Origin: CAZFMJ01 sp964520045 | GTDB lineage: Bacteria > Elusimicrobiota > Elusimicrobia > Elusimicrobiales > CAZFMJ01 | Direction: 5' to 3' | Length of the DNA: 37,979 bases | NCBI GenBank assembly: GCA_964520045.1 | Contig: CAZFMJ010000026.1 | Location: forward strand, 1-37,979 | In this document: positions 24,741 through 32,796 of the stretch, piece after piece | Position numbering within the stretch: the first letter of the stretch is position 1 | Layout: every line of letters starts with the position of its first letter | Notes under the pieces: generated by a model | Databases searched by the model: none | Told to the model about the DNA's origin: nothing | Seen by the model: only the letters and a program-made list of their open reading frames with translations | Made by a program: the position numbers and the translations under genes

Positions 24741-26339
24741 ATGCAAAAGTTGAAATTCTTACAACGCCCCAAACAATTCCTCTTTTTTGTTTTATGGGCG
24801 ATAGTCGCCTGCGCGGGCGCATATCTTATTTTAACAGGCCTCGGCAGGCCCGTGCTGTGGGGGGACGAAGCTGAAACAGCGCTGATGTCTGAAACCACGC
24901 TGGCAAAAGGCTACCCCTCTTCCTTTGACGGAAGAAGAATATTCACCATTTATGACGACATGCGCGAATCGAACAAAAGATTCATATGGACTTTTCATCC
25001 GTGGCTTCAGTTTTATGCCGCGGCGGGCTCAATGGCGGTTTTCGGCCATAATGCAAAAGCGGCGCGCCTTCCCTTTGCTCTTGCCTCATGGCTTTCTCTG
25101 TTTGCGATGGGTGCGTTTGCTTATAAATGGCTCAGGTTTGACAGAATAAATCCTCTCGCAGTCTCGCTCCTTCCGGCGGTAATAGCTCTTTCAAATCCGG
25201 TTTTTATAAACCATGCCCGCCAGGCCCGCTACTACGGCCTTGTCCTGCTGTTTGTTCCAGTCTGCATGCACCTTTATATGCTGTGGCACTCCGCTCCGGA
25301 TAGGCGCAAAGCCGCGGCTCTGGGAATATGTCTGGCGCTTTTGTTCCACTCAAATTATTTTCATTTCGGCCTTCTCACTGCCGCCATGATACTGCACCTG
25401 CTGATAAGCGGACGAAATAAAATAAGAACCGGATTCCCGACCTTTCTTTTGGCGCTTGCCTCCGCTTTTATATTGTCTTATCCATGGTATGCTGTTTTTA
25501 AACCGTATCCGGGAGGGATAAGATTGGCGGCCGGCCGGGCATGGCTTGATTATATAATCACAATGGCAAAACACGCCAATAATTATGCTCTCCCGCTTAT
25601 ACTTCCGCTGACGGCATTCATAGTATGCTTCACTGCCGGCAGATTTCGGGCCCGAGACAAGAATAAACTTCCGGATTTACCGGCGCGCAGATTTATATGG
25701 ATGGTGTTTTTAATTGTTATCGCAGGGGTCGCCTGTCTTCCGATATATACGTTCCGCTATCTGCTTCCCATACTTGCATGCGGGGCCTTTATAGCGGCGG
25801 ACGCGGTCGCCGCGCTCTGGCTTAAATCCAGAATCGCGGCCGTTTCGGCGTTTATAATGCTTGTTTGCACAGGCGTCCTGCAGAATGCGGCCTCTCCGCG
25901 GCAATTTTTTTCCGCGCAGACATGGAGACTTCCTCTCGCCGATGTCATCTATGAAAAAACCCGCAGACCCCCCACTATGCTTAACTGCGTGGTGGATTTT
26001 CTCGCTTTAAATTCAAAACCCGAAGAAACCATCCTTGTCGAGGACCCTGCATTCCAATTTTCGTTTCATACGGGCATGAAAGTGCTTGACGCAAGGTTCC
26101 GCTACAATCTTGCGCAGGCGGCCTCGGCTGACTGGATAATGGAATTGGCGACGATACAGCTGGGAATGCCGAAAATAAGGTTATTGCCCGCTTCTTTGGG
26201 ATTGACGGATAAGTACGAAAAAATACAGTTTGGATGTCCCGAAACTCCGCCGTGGGGAGTTATTCCCGAGCCAGGGGTTCATGATTACGGCAGGAACCCC
26301 TATCGTCTCTGGCCCGTAGTTTTCTATAAAAAGATATAA
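24741..26339 (+). CDS. GT39-type membrane glycosyltransferase (ArnT/PMT-like)
   Basis: 532 residues from ATG 24741; the open frame reaches back to 24648 but overlaps era and is Pro-rich from the hairpin. The first helix (FFVLWAIVACAGAYLIL) is followed by the acidic catalytic motif GDEAETA expected of GT-C enzymes, which take polyprenyl-phosphate sugars as donors. HARQARYYGLVLLF and eight or more further hydrophobic segments follow, then a ~140-residue C-terminal soluble region. It acts in the inner membrane with the active site outside. Acceptor (protein, lipid A or polysaccharide) unknown. Confidence 0.8.
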   Translation: MQKLKFLQRPKQFLFFVLWAIVACAGAYLILTGLGRPVLWGDEAETALMSETTLAKGYPSSFDGRRIFTIYDDMRESNKRFIWTFHPWLQFYAAAGSMAVFGHNAKAARLPFALASWLSLFAMGAFAYKWLRFDRINPLAVSLLPAVIALSNPVFINHARQARYYGLVLLFVPVCMHLYMLWHSAPDRRKAAALGICLALLFHSNYFHFGLLTAAMILHLLISGRNKIRTGFPTFLLALASAFILSYPWYAVFKPYPGGIRLAAGRAWLDYIITMAKHANNYALPLILPLTAFIVCFTAGRFRARDKNKLPDLPARRFIWMVFLIVIAGVACLPIYTFRYLLPILACGAFIAADAVAALWLKSRIAAVSAFIMLVCTGVLQNAASPRQFFSAQTWRLPLADVIYEKTRRPPTMLNCVVDFLALNSKPEETILVEDPAFQFSFHTGMKVLDARFRYNLAQAASADWIMELATIQLGMPKIRLLPASLGLTDKYEKIQFGCPETPPWGVIPEPGVHDYGRNPYRLWPVVFYKKI

Positions 26340-26340
26340 A

Positions 26341-26583
26341 GAAGGTAAACGGTAGATGGGAGACGGTAGACGGTGAACAGCAGGAGGTAAAAAGAAGAAA
26401 GAAATTAGGGTCAGTGAAAACCGGTTGCTTTTACATATAATCTTCCGGTTTTTTGTCTGCTATTTCTTCGTGCCTTAGTGTCTTCGTGTGAAAATCGATT
26501 TTTGAGGAATTTCCGCAACTACTGTTCCCCTGCTTTCCGTCCACCTTTTACCGTCTCCCGTTTATCGTCTACCATCTGCCGGG
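26341..26583. repeat. Heptamer inverted-pair element 3
   Basis: Left arm 26341-26389: GAAGGTA AACGGTA GATGGGA GACGGTA GACGGTG AACAGCA GGAGGTA. Right arm about 26535-26583: TTCCGTC CACCTTT TACCGTC TCCCGTT TATCGTC TACCATC TGCC. The 145-nt core holds no gene. The right arm runs into the last codons and supplies the TAG stop of the radical SAM gene on the minus strand. Confidence 0.85.
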
Positions 26584-27624
26584 TATACTCTCTCCGCAAT
26601 CCGGACACGATCCTTTGCCCCCCGCTGTTTTTATGCGGACGGAAAGAGTTTTCATCCCGCGCCTTTCAACAAGAAGGACCCCGCACTTCGGACACCATGT
26701 ATGTTCATACCCCCCTTTTATTCCCGGAATGTTCCCGGCATACACGAATTTAAGGCCTTCGCTTTTTCCTATTTCAGCGGCTTTTATCAGCGCCGAAACG
26801 TCCGTAGCAGGCCTGTCGGTCATCTTATAATCGGGGTGGAAAGCTGTGACATGCCATGGGATATCGGGTGACACCGAAAATATGAATTTAGCCGCGCCCC
26901 GCAGTTCTTTCTCGCTGTCATTAAAACCCGGAATCACCAAAGTCACTATCTCAAGCCAGAATCCGAGCTCTTTTATGCGGCGTATCGAATCAAGCACGAT
27001 ATGGAGTTTTCCGCCGGCGGTTTTTTCATATTTTGCGCCGTCAAAACATTTCAGGTCTACCTTATATACGTCCGCATACGGCCGTATATATTCAAGAGCC
27101 CGCGGACCGGCATAGCCGTTTGACACGTAACCGCACAAAAATCCCAGCGCTTTCGCTTTTTTAAAAATTTCAGCCGACCATTCAGCCGTTATCAGCGGTT
27201 CGTTATAAGTGGAAACCACTATCCGGCTTGAGCATTTTTGCGCAAGTTTTACCAATTGTTCCGATGAAATTTCATGAACAGCCGAACCGCAAAAAGGCTC
27301 TTTCAGGGTTTGAGACGACTCATAATTCTGGCAGAAACTGCACGAGAAATTGCATCCCAGCATTCCGAATGAAAACGCGCCGGCTCCCGGAAGGACGTGG
27401 AAAAATGGTTTTTTTTCCACGGGGTCGCAGGCCATGCCAGCCGTATATCCGTACGGCGCCATAAGGATCGAGCCTTTATTAAAACGCATCCTGCATATCC
27501 CTCTGGCGCCTTCGCCAAGCGCGCAGGCATGCCCGCAGGCAAGGCACTTTATTCTGCCGTCAGACAGACTCTCGCAAAGACCGGCCGGCCGCGCTTTCGC
27601 GTCAAGCTCTTCCATTAGGCTCAT
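26569..27624 (-). CDS. amrS: AmmeMemoRadiSam-system radical SAM enzyme
   Basis: 351 residues. N-terminal CLACGHACALGEGARGICRMR is the diagnostic Cys-rich lead of the AmrS family. The radical SAM cluster motif is C91-x3-C95-x2-C98 (GCNFSCSFCQNYE). VVSTYNEPLI, YVSNGYAGPRAL, DLKCFD and TLVIPGFND are standard core strands, and a C-terminal CPKCG...CPDCG ribbon closes the protein. The usual partners AmrA and Memo are not in the window. Proposed roles of the system include protein or RNA modification; the reaction is not certain. No Shine-Dalgarno; only 21 bp separates it from the divergent TPR gene. The last residues are encoded by a heptamer array. Confidence 0.92.
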   Translation of the reverse strand: MSLMEELDAKARPAGLCESLSDGRIKCLACGHACALGEGARGICRMRFNKGSILMAPYGYTAGMACDPVEKKPFFHVLPGAGAFSFGMLGCNFSCSFCQNYESSQTLKEPFCGSAVHEISSEQLVKLAQKCSSRIVVSTYNEPLITAEWSAEIFKKAKALGFLCGYVSNGYAGPRALEYIRPYADVYKVDLKCFDGAKYEKTAGGKLHIVLDSIRRIKELGFWLEIVTLVIPGFNDSEKELRGAAKFIFSVSPDIPWHVTAFHPDYKMTDRPATDVSALIKAAEIGKSEGLKFVYAGNIPGIKGGYEHTWCPKCGVLLVERRGMKTLSVRIKTAGGKGSCPDCGESIPGRW

Positions 27625-27645
27625 AAATTTATTATATATTTATAT

Positions 27646-28872
27646 ATGACCATTTACACTATCAGGGCGCTTATACTGTCTGCCGCAGTTTTCGCGTCCG
27701 CAGTAAAACCCGCATACTGCGGAGGTTTTACTCTCGGGGATGAAATAGACGCAAAATATGAAACAGGCATAACACTCATGTACCGCCTTGATTTTGACGC
27801 GGCGGAAGCCGTTTTCCGCGATATCATCAATACTGAACCCGACAATCCCGCCGGCTATTTTGCGGTCTCGGCAATTTACTGGTGGCGCTACTCCCAGAAT
27901 TTCGACGTGCAGATAAAATCGAAAACGCTTGAAAAGGAATTTTTTAAAAATATCGATAAAACCATAAATTTGTCCAAGCAGATGCTCAAAAAGAAGAACA
28001 ATCCGGAGCAGGCTCTCCTTCGCCGAAAAGCTGCGGAGGAGCATGCGTATTTTTTCATGGGAAGCGCGTACGGCCTTGCCGGCAGGTGGAACGTGGTGCA
28101 GAAGCACTGGATCTCGGCGTATTGGAACGGAAGCAAAGGCAGAAAATTCCTGAAAAAATGCACGGGAATAAATCCCGAAGTATACGACGCCTATATGGGG
28201 CTGGGGATATTCGACTATTACGCAGATACCCTTCCTCCGGCGCTTAAACTGCCCGCGCTCCTTTTTGTAAAAGGCGACCGGGAAAACGGGCTCCGCCAGA
28301 TACGGCTTGCCTCCCAAAAGGGGAAATTTTTCTCAACCGAGGCCAGATTTTTCCTCGCCGGAATACTCAGCCGGGACGAAAAAGATTATCCGCAGGCGCT
28401 TTCCGTTTCCGCCGATTTGCGGAAAACCGACCCTTCAAATTCCTTTTTCTGGATGGGAGACATACTCACCCGCTGCAACGCGCTGGATTGGGAAGGCGTA
28501 ATTGAAGAAGGCAATAAGTTTCTTGCCGGGCATTCAACCGGTTCCGCGGCGGGAATAGCCCAGCAATTGTCCCTGATATATCTTTCCGTCGGCGACGCCT
28601 ATCTTGCGACCGGGCGTTTTGAGGAAGCGGTAAACTGGTTCGGCGGCGGCATCGATAAGACGGCCTATCCCCTGAAGGGCTGGGTTACTTACTGTTATTT
28701 AAGGCGCGGACAGGCTTTAGATTTGCTGGGCAGGCGCGAAGAAGCGAAAAACGACTACAAGACCGCGCTTTCGCGCGACAATTTCTGGGACTCGCGCAAA
28801 TACGCGAAACTTGCGCTAAAATCCCCCCCCGACTATCAGGAAGTAAAACGCCAGCTGGTTGAAACGGAATAA
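27646..28872 (+). CDS. Secreted TPR-repeat protein
   Basis: 408 residues with a signal peptide (MTIYTIRALILSAAVFASAVKPAYC). Helical TPR-like units follow: YETGITLMYRLDFDAAEAVFRDIINTEPDNP, then a central all-helical segment with PALKLPALLFVKGDRENGLRQI, and LSLIYLSVGDAYLATGRFEEAVNWF and CYLRRGQALDLLGRREEAKNDYKTAL near the end. It probably works as a periplasmic scaffold. The ATG has no ribosome-binding site and sits in an AT-only stretch, so the mRNA could be leaderless. The protein's partners are unknown. Confidence 0.8.
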   Translation: MTIYTIRALILSAAVFASAVKPAYCGGFTLGDEIDAKYETGITLMYRLDFDAAEAVFRDIINTEPDNPAGYFAVSAIYWWRYSQNFDVQIKSKTLEKEFFKNIDKTINLSKQMLKKKNNPEQALLRRKAAEEHAYFFMGSAYGLAGRWNVVQKHWISAYWNGSKGRKFLKKCTGINPEVYDAYMGLGIFDYYADTLPPALKLPALLFVKGDRENGLRQIRLASQKGKFFSTEARFFLAGILSRDEKDYPQALSVSADLRKTDPSNSFFWMGDILTRCNALDWEGVIEEGNKFLAGHSTGSAAGIAQQLSLIYLSVGDAYLATGRFEEAVNWFGGGIDKTAYPLKGWVTYCYLRRGQALDLLGRREEAKNDYKTALSRDNFWDSRKYAKLALKSPPDYQEVKRQLVETE

Positions 28873-28875
28873 AAG

Positions 28876-29068
28876 AACGGTAAATGGTAGATGGAAGACG
28901 GTAGACGGCAGGAAGATGTGATTAAGGTAAAAAAACGGAAAAGCTGTAGCTGTAAAGCCGTCTCGATTCTCCCATACTCACTTAATTACTCTCTTGCTCA
29001 CTTACTTGCTTAATCACTTTTTTATCTTCTCTTCACCGTCTACCATTTCCCGTCTACCGTTTACCGTC
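28876..29068. repeat. Heptamer inverted-pair element 4
   Basis: Left arm 28876-28912: AACGGTA AATGGTA GATGGAA GACGGTA GACGGCA. Right arm 29034-29068: CACCGTC TACCATT TCCCGTC TACCGTT TACCGTC. The 120-nt core has no gene. Promoter module C begins 9 nt after the right arm; together they account for most of the 28873-29208 gap. Confidence 0.88.
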
Positions 29069-29076
29069 TTCATCTG

Positions 29077-29164
29077 GGTCCTTGGGCCTATTTTTTTGCT
29101 AGGTCTTACGGCCTCAAAAATTACCCCTTATGCCCATCCAAGATTGCATTTCATGGCGCACAAT
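29077..29164 (+). promoter_or_regulatory. Promoter module C: three GGTC-like repeats plus CACAAT
   Basis: GGTCCTTGGGCC at 29077, GGTCTTACGGCC at 29102 (25 bp later) and the weaker ACCCCTTATGCC at 29123 (21 bp later). CACAAT starts at 29159, 36 bp after the last repeat's start, the same distance as in modules A and B. GGCCTATTTTTTTGCTAGGTC here closely matches GGCCTATTTTTCGATAGGTC of module A. The HEAT-repeat gene starts 45 bp downstream. Confidence 0.6.
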
Positions 29165-29208
29165 AGTAGTGAGGGGTAGAAATAAAAGAGCCGAGGAGGT
29201 AAAATACG

Positions 29209-30105
29209 ATGAACCGCCCAATTAAAGAATTTGAAGCTGTCATATGCAGTTTCTCCCTGCTTTTCCTCATAGCCGCGCAGGCGCATGCTCTGGGGGTGGA
29301 ACAATGGGTAGCTCAGTTCCAGAATTTCCAGGCATCCAGGACAATAACCGATTCAGGAAACAGCCAAACCAACATAACCACCGCGGCGGTGGTCATAAAT
29401 ATCGGACAAAAAAGACGTCTCGAGAATAGAACGCGCAGGCTCATTGCTGGAGCAAAAAGCGAAAAAAGCGCCATAGCCCTCGATTCCATACGCAGAATGG
29501 GGAAATCAGGCGCGGGCGGACAGGAGACCGCGGATTGTCTGGTAAAAATAGCGCTTAATTCAGAGGAAGAAGGACAACGCAACGCCGCAGTGCGCTCAAT
29601 GATAAATTTAGGCGGGGAAAATCTTTACAAAAGTCTCGCTTTTATACTCGCTCATGCGGCAAAAAAATTCAATGACGCCTCCATGCCCCATGCGGCGGTC
29701 TCTGCGATAAGAAACGGCAGGCACACCGATGAAGGCGCGGTCGATTTTCTCGAACACATAGCCATCAATTATAAGGAAGCGGCGCCGTCTGCGGCAAGCG
29801 CGCTGGGCGAAATAGGAGGCGAAAGAGCCGTGGAGGTTCTGAGCAAAATGGCGCAGAAAAATGATTCTTCGCGGACGGAAAAAATCGCGGTTATCTCGGC
29901 TTTGGCTAAAATAGGAGGAGATCAAGTAGTTGGGCCGCTGACGAAAACGGCGGTAAACGGCGAAGACGACTACGCACAGATGATAGCCTCCAACACTATA
30001 GCCCGGATGAATACGGAAAAATCGCGCTCGGCTTTAAAACAGATTAAGAATAAATCCAATAATCTTTTGGCCAGAGGCAACGCGATACTGGCGCTGAGAA
30101 GATAA
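29209..30105 (+). CDS. Secreted HEAT-repeat protein
   Basis: 298 residues. A signal peptide (AVICSFSLLFLIAAQAHALG) is followed by a ~50-residue Asn/Thr-rich segment, then HEAT/PBS-lyase-type helical repeats from about residue 75: AIALDSIRRMG, NAAVRSMINLGGENL, AASALGEIGGERAVEVLSKMAQ, AVISALAKIGGDQVVGPLTKTA. Such repeats bind proteins. AGGAGGT sits at ideal spacing before the ATG, the strongest ribosome-binding site in this part of the window. Expression is probably driven by module C. Partner unknown. Confidence 0.85.
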   Translation: MNRPIKEFEAVICSFSLLFLIAAQAHALGVEQWVAQFQNFQASRTITDSGNSQTNITTAAVVINIGQKRRLENRTRRLIAGAKSEKSAIALDSIRRMGKSGAGGQETADCLVKIALNSEEEGQRNAAVRSMINLGGENLYKSLAFILAHAAKKFNDASMPHAAVSAIRNGRHTDEGAVDFLEHIAINYKEAAPSAASALGEIGGERAVEVLSKMAQKNDSSRTEKIAVISALAKIGGDQVVGPLTKTAVNGEDDYAQMIASNTIARMNTEKSRSALKQIKNKSNNLLARGNAILALRR

Positions 30106-30111
30106 AAAACG

Positions 30112-30196
30112 CCGGTCGGCTGGACTGCGAGACAGCTGGACGGCCAACAGGGAAGAAAAAACCGCAGGACAAGCTAGACGGCTAGTCCGCCGGGAT
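30112..30196. repeat. GCTGGAC/GCTAGAC repeat patch
   Basis: The gap holds GGCTGGAC, AGCTGGACGG, AGCTAGACGG and GGCTAGTCC, related short words with partial inverted symmetry. Spacing is not a clean 7. It may be a decayed or differently sequenced member of the intergenic repeat class. It lies between converging genes. Confidence 0.45.
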
Positions 30197-30208
30197 TTAG
30201 CTTTAAAA

Positions 30209-30922
30209 CTACCTCAAACAGTATGCTATACATCCTATCCATTCTCCGCTTGCTGAACCTGCGCATAGCTTCCACTGCCCGCTAGGTATTGGGCTTAACC
30301 CGCATCTTCCGCTTATCGATACATATTCATACGTAAGCGCGCAATATTTCTGTACCAATCTTGTTGTGATACAAAACTCGTAATCCGCAACGTGCACCCA
30401 ATCAGTGTAATCACCCTGGGGAATGCTCCCAATCATATCTACAAAATAACTTGAAACCACAGCGGACTCCAAAGGGGACCCCCCTGATGATTTCCACTGT
30501 TTAACGTTGTCATCCCAATATACGAGTTGATGACTGCCGGTATTATACACCATTAGACCATCTTTTCGATTGGCAAGCGGAATGACGTTAGGGTCGGCAT
30601 ACCGCGGGGGAAGAAAACCATTGTTTGTTGACACAACATCCAATTTTGCCTGCGGCTCTGTGGTTCCTATGCCTACCATGCCGTTTGGATTTTTTTCTGA
30701 AGTTAACACCACATTCCCCTTCTCCCTCGCAAATGTCGCCTTGTTTAGGCTGACAAGCCTCGTGTAAATACCCACGGGCGAAGGATAATACGCGTGCAAA
30801 GTCAGCGTTTCCGTTCCCATTCTGACATAGCCTATGGACATCAGCGTAATTAACATCATCGCGCCAAAGTTGAATTTGGTTAATTCTATTTCATCCGGTA
30901 TCCGCGGTATTCGTATTTTCAT
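30209..30922 (-). CDS. YYPSP-type surface protein with VGIGTTEP tail-fibre-like motif
   Basis: 237 residues. A short basic N-terminus and one hydrophobic segment (about 19-35) are followed by ETLTLHAYYPSPVGIYTRL, a hallmark of large protein families in Elusimicrobiota and Omnitrophota genomes (recalled, not searched). MVGIGTTEPQAKLDVVS is typical of phage tail fibres and adhesins just before a repetitive or trimeric region. The C-terminus has six Cys, likely disulphides (EFCITT, KYCALT, GRCGLS, KLCAGS, IGCIAYC). GGAG precedes the ATG. Probably exported and surface-exposed; function unknown. Confidence 0.65.
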   Translation of the reverse strand: MKIRIPRIPDEIELTKFNFGAMMLITLMSIGYVRMGTETLTLHAYYPSPVGIYTRLVSLNKATFAREKGNVVLTSEKNPNGMVGIGTTEPQAKLDVVSTNNGFLPPRYADPNVIPLANRKDGLMVYNTGSHQLVYWDDNVKQWKSSGGSPLESAVVSSYFVDMIGSIPQGDYTDWVHVADYEFCITTRLVQKYCALTYEYVSISGRCGLSPIPSGQWKLCAGSASGEWIGCIAYCLR

Positions 30923-30937
30923 TGTTTATTCTCCGTT

Positions 30938-30974
30938 AACCGTCTACCATCTTCCGTCTCCCATCTGCCCTCTT
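30938..30974. repeat. Single right-type heptamer arm
   Basis: AACCGTC TACCATC TTCCGTC TCCCATC TGCCCTC, between the surface-protein start and the kinase stop. No left arm is seen; the coding start of the surface protein occupies that place. Confidence 0.75.
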
Positions 30975-30975
30975 C

Positions 30976-31872
30976 TTAATAGGGTTCCGGCGCTATAACA
31001 TTCAGCTGTCCGGGAAGCACGTAAAATTTTACGGTGTTTCCGGATTCCATGTCGTCTCCGTCAAGATGAAAACACGGCTCATCAATACAGGTAACCTCTG
31101 CGGAACTGCACTTAAAGATATGAACTTCGGGATACTTATCTAAATCCCCCTTAAAAAGACTCGGAAGCATCCGCGCCGCGCGAATGACTGAAACAACGTC
31201 CACTACTGAAATATCCAGCAGACCGTCATCCAGAAGCGCGGAAGGCGCTATTTTAGCTCCCCCGCCGTATTCCCTGCCGTTGGCAACGGTAAACACAAGA
31301 GGCATGAATTCCCCCTCAATGCAGGGCGACGAGGAACCGCCAAGCAGTTTCAGCCGGAACCTGCGGGGTTTAAACCATATAAATGTGTTCACCGAATGAA
31401 AAACATACGGGAATATACCGCGCCGGCCTTTGCGCTTATTAAAAATTTTTGCCACTTCCGCATCAAGGCCGAAACCGGCTGTGCAGAAAAAGGGATGGCC
31501 GTTCGCCATCCCGACATCTATTTTGCGCGCTTTCCATTTCAAAATCCCCGCACAGGCTTCGGCCGGATTCATGGGAATATGGAGATTGCGCGCAAGGCCA
31601 TTGCCCGAACCGCAGGGAATTATGGCAAGAGTTTTTTCCTTCCCCACCAGCGAAAGAGCCGTTTCCCTTATGGTTCCGTCGCCGCCCACGGCAACTATAG
31701 TTGAAAAACCTTCGGCTATAGCCAGAGCCGCCAATTCGCTCGCATGCCCCCTGTCTTGCGTAACGGCAAATTTACAGCGGTGTCCGTTTTGAGCAAGCAG
31801 GGATTTAAAGACAGGCAGAAATCTCTCCGCTCCGTTTCCTGCCGCCGGATTTACGATAAAAAAATAAGACAT
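30976..31872 (-). CDS. Diacylglycerol/lipid kinase-family protein (DagK/YegS-like)
   Basis: 298 residues from ATG 31872 (MSYFFIVNPAAGNG). NPAAGNG, VGGDGTIRETA and PCGSGNGLARNL are the three nucleotide- and metal-binding motifs of the DAGK catalytic fold. HLDGDDM near the C-terminus is the usual late motif. The enzymes phosphorylate diacylglycerol or related lipids on the inner face of the membrane. The frame stays open upstream to 31926, but those residues are translated from the heptamer array (LTVYLLPFTIYRL) and precede the conserved start. No Shine-Dalgarno, as with era, which has the same arrangement. Confidence 0.9.
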   Translation of the reverse strand: MSYFFIVNPAAGNGAERFLPVFKSLLAQNGHRCKFAVTQDRGHASELAALAIAEGFSTIVAVGGDGTIRETALSLVGKEKTLAIIPCGSGNGLARNLHIPMNPAEACAGILKWKARKIDVGMANGHPFFCTAGFGLDAEVAKIFNKRKGRRGIFPYVFHSVNTFIWFKPRRFRLKLLGGSSSPCIEGEFMPLVFTVANGREYGGGAKIAPSALLDDGLLDISVVDVVSVIRAARMLPSLFKGDLDKYPEVHIFKCSSAEVTCIDEPCFHLDGDDMESGNTVKFYVLPGQLNVIAPEPY

Positions 31873-31880
31873 ATTATTAA

Positions 31881-32047
31881 GACGGTAGATGGTAAACGGT
31901 AGAAGGTAGACGGTCAAATAAATCAAAAAAAGGACAGGCTATAAATAAATTATCCTCCGTTTTTTTCCTGCCTGCCGTTTTCCATCTTCCTCTTACCATC
32001 TTCTTTCCTCCGTCTACCATCTACCTTCTACCGTTTACCTTCTTCTA
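31881..32047. repeat. Heptamer inverted-pair element 5
   Basis: Left arm 31881-31915: GACGGTA GATGGTA AACGGTA GAAGGTA GACGGTC. Right arm about 31972-32047, with TACCATC TACCTTC TACCGTT TACCTTC at its end and looser steps before. The left arm lies 8 nt from the kinase ATG, and the right arm supplies the TAG stop of the next minus-strand gene (32045-32047). Confidence 0.88.
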
Positions 32048-32692
32048 CTCGATTGCGCTTATGCCGGTTGCCCAACTGGCTTTGCGATCGGTTGCCTTTA
32101 TGCTTATAGCGCTGTTTCCGGAATTAAAAAGACCCTCGCCGCACTTAAATTTCACAAGATAATAGCTTCCGACCTTAAAATCAGGATTATCGCCCGAAAC
32201 TCCGGCAAAATCCTCCAGATAAAGATAATGCGTTTGCTTTCCCTCTCCCGCGGCGGAGAAATTCATCCTCCAGCCTTTTCCAATCCTTTTAGCCACGAGC
32301 ATAAGCAATTCCAGTTCAAGCTCCAGTCCTTTGAATGAAGAGGGATTTTCTAAAAATCGCCCTGCGGTTTCGGCATGATCGGGTTTTGTCTCAGAAGCGC
32401 CTGCGGAATCGTTCGGGACGGATTCCGTTTTCTGTTCCTCACCGCTTTCTTCCTGTTCTGTATTCTCCACATAATCGCCGATTTCTTCCTGCGCTGCCTT
32501 TGCGGGCGCAAGACCCGAGGAAATACTAATTACGGCCGAACCAGCGGCATTACCGGGAAGCCAAACGGATGAAGCATCGCTGAAATTCGTCTGCTTTTTA
32601 CGCGCGCCGCAGTCATTGAGCAGATAGCCTATGCCTATGCCGATGGCAAGCAAAAGTATGTTATTTATTATTTTAAGTTTCCCGAAAGGCAT
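32045..32692 (-). CDS. Membrane-anchored protein with acidic linker, unknown function
   Basis: 215 residues. An N-terminal hydrophobic segment (ILLLAIGIGIGYLL, about 12-25) ends near a Cys. A Ser/Ala/Glu-rich linker (about 50-110) leads to a C-terminal domain of about 100 residues: KGLELELELLMLVAKRIGKGW, YLYLEDFAG, DFKVGSYYLVKFKCGEG, GNSAISIKATD. This could be a small beta-barrel or OB-like fold, but no family is recognised. It is probably anchored in the inner membrane and exposed to the periplasm. The stop codon is the first TAG of the neighbouring heptamer arm. Confidence 0.65.
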   Translation of the reverse strand: MPFGKLKIINNILLLAIGIGIGYLLNDCGARKKQTNFSDASSVWLPGNAAGSAVISISSGLAPAKAAQEEIGDYVENTEQEESGEEQKTESVPNDSAGASETKPDHAETAGRFLENPSSFKGLELELELLMLVAKRIGKGWRMNFSAAGEGKQTHYLYLEDFAGVSGDNPDFKVGSYYLVKFKCGEGLFNSGNSAISIKATDRKASWATGISAIE

Positions 32693-32703
32693 ATAGTTAA
32701 GAA

Positions 32704-32717
32704 GACGGAATACGGTA
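32704..32717. repeat. Two-unit heptamer remnant
   Basis: GACGGAA TACGGTA, in the 104-bp gap between divergent genes. The rest of the gap is AT-rich (a TTGCAT-16 nt-TATAGC pair on the minus strand is a weak promoter candidate). Confidence 0.4.
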
Positions 32718-32796
32718 CTGAGCAGTCGCTATATTTTAGTATATTTTTTATGCAAAAACTGCCTCCTTTTTTTGTAGAATTTATTTAAGAATCGCT

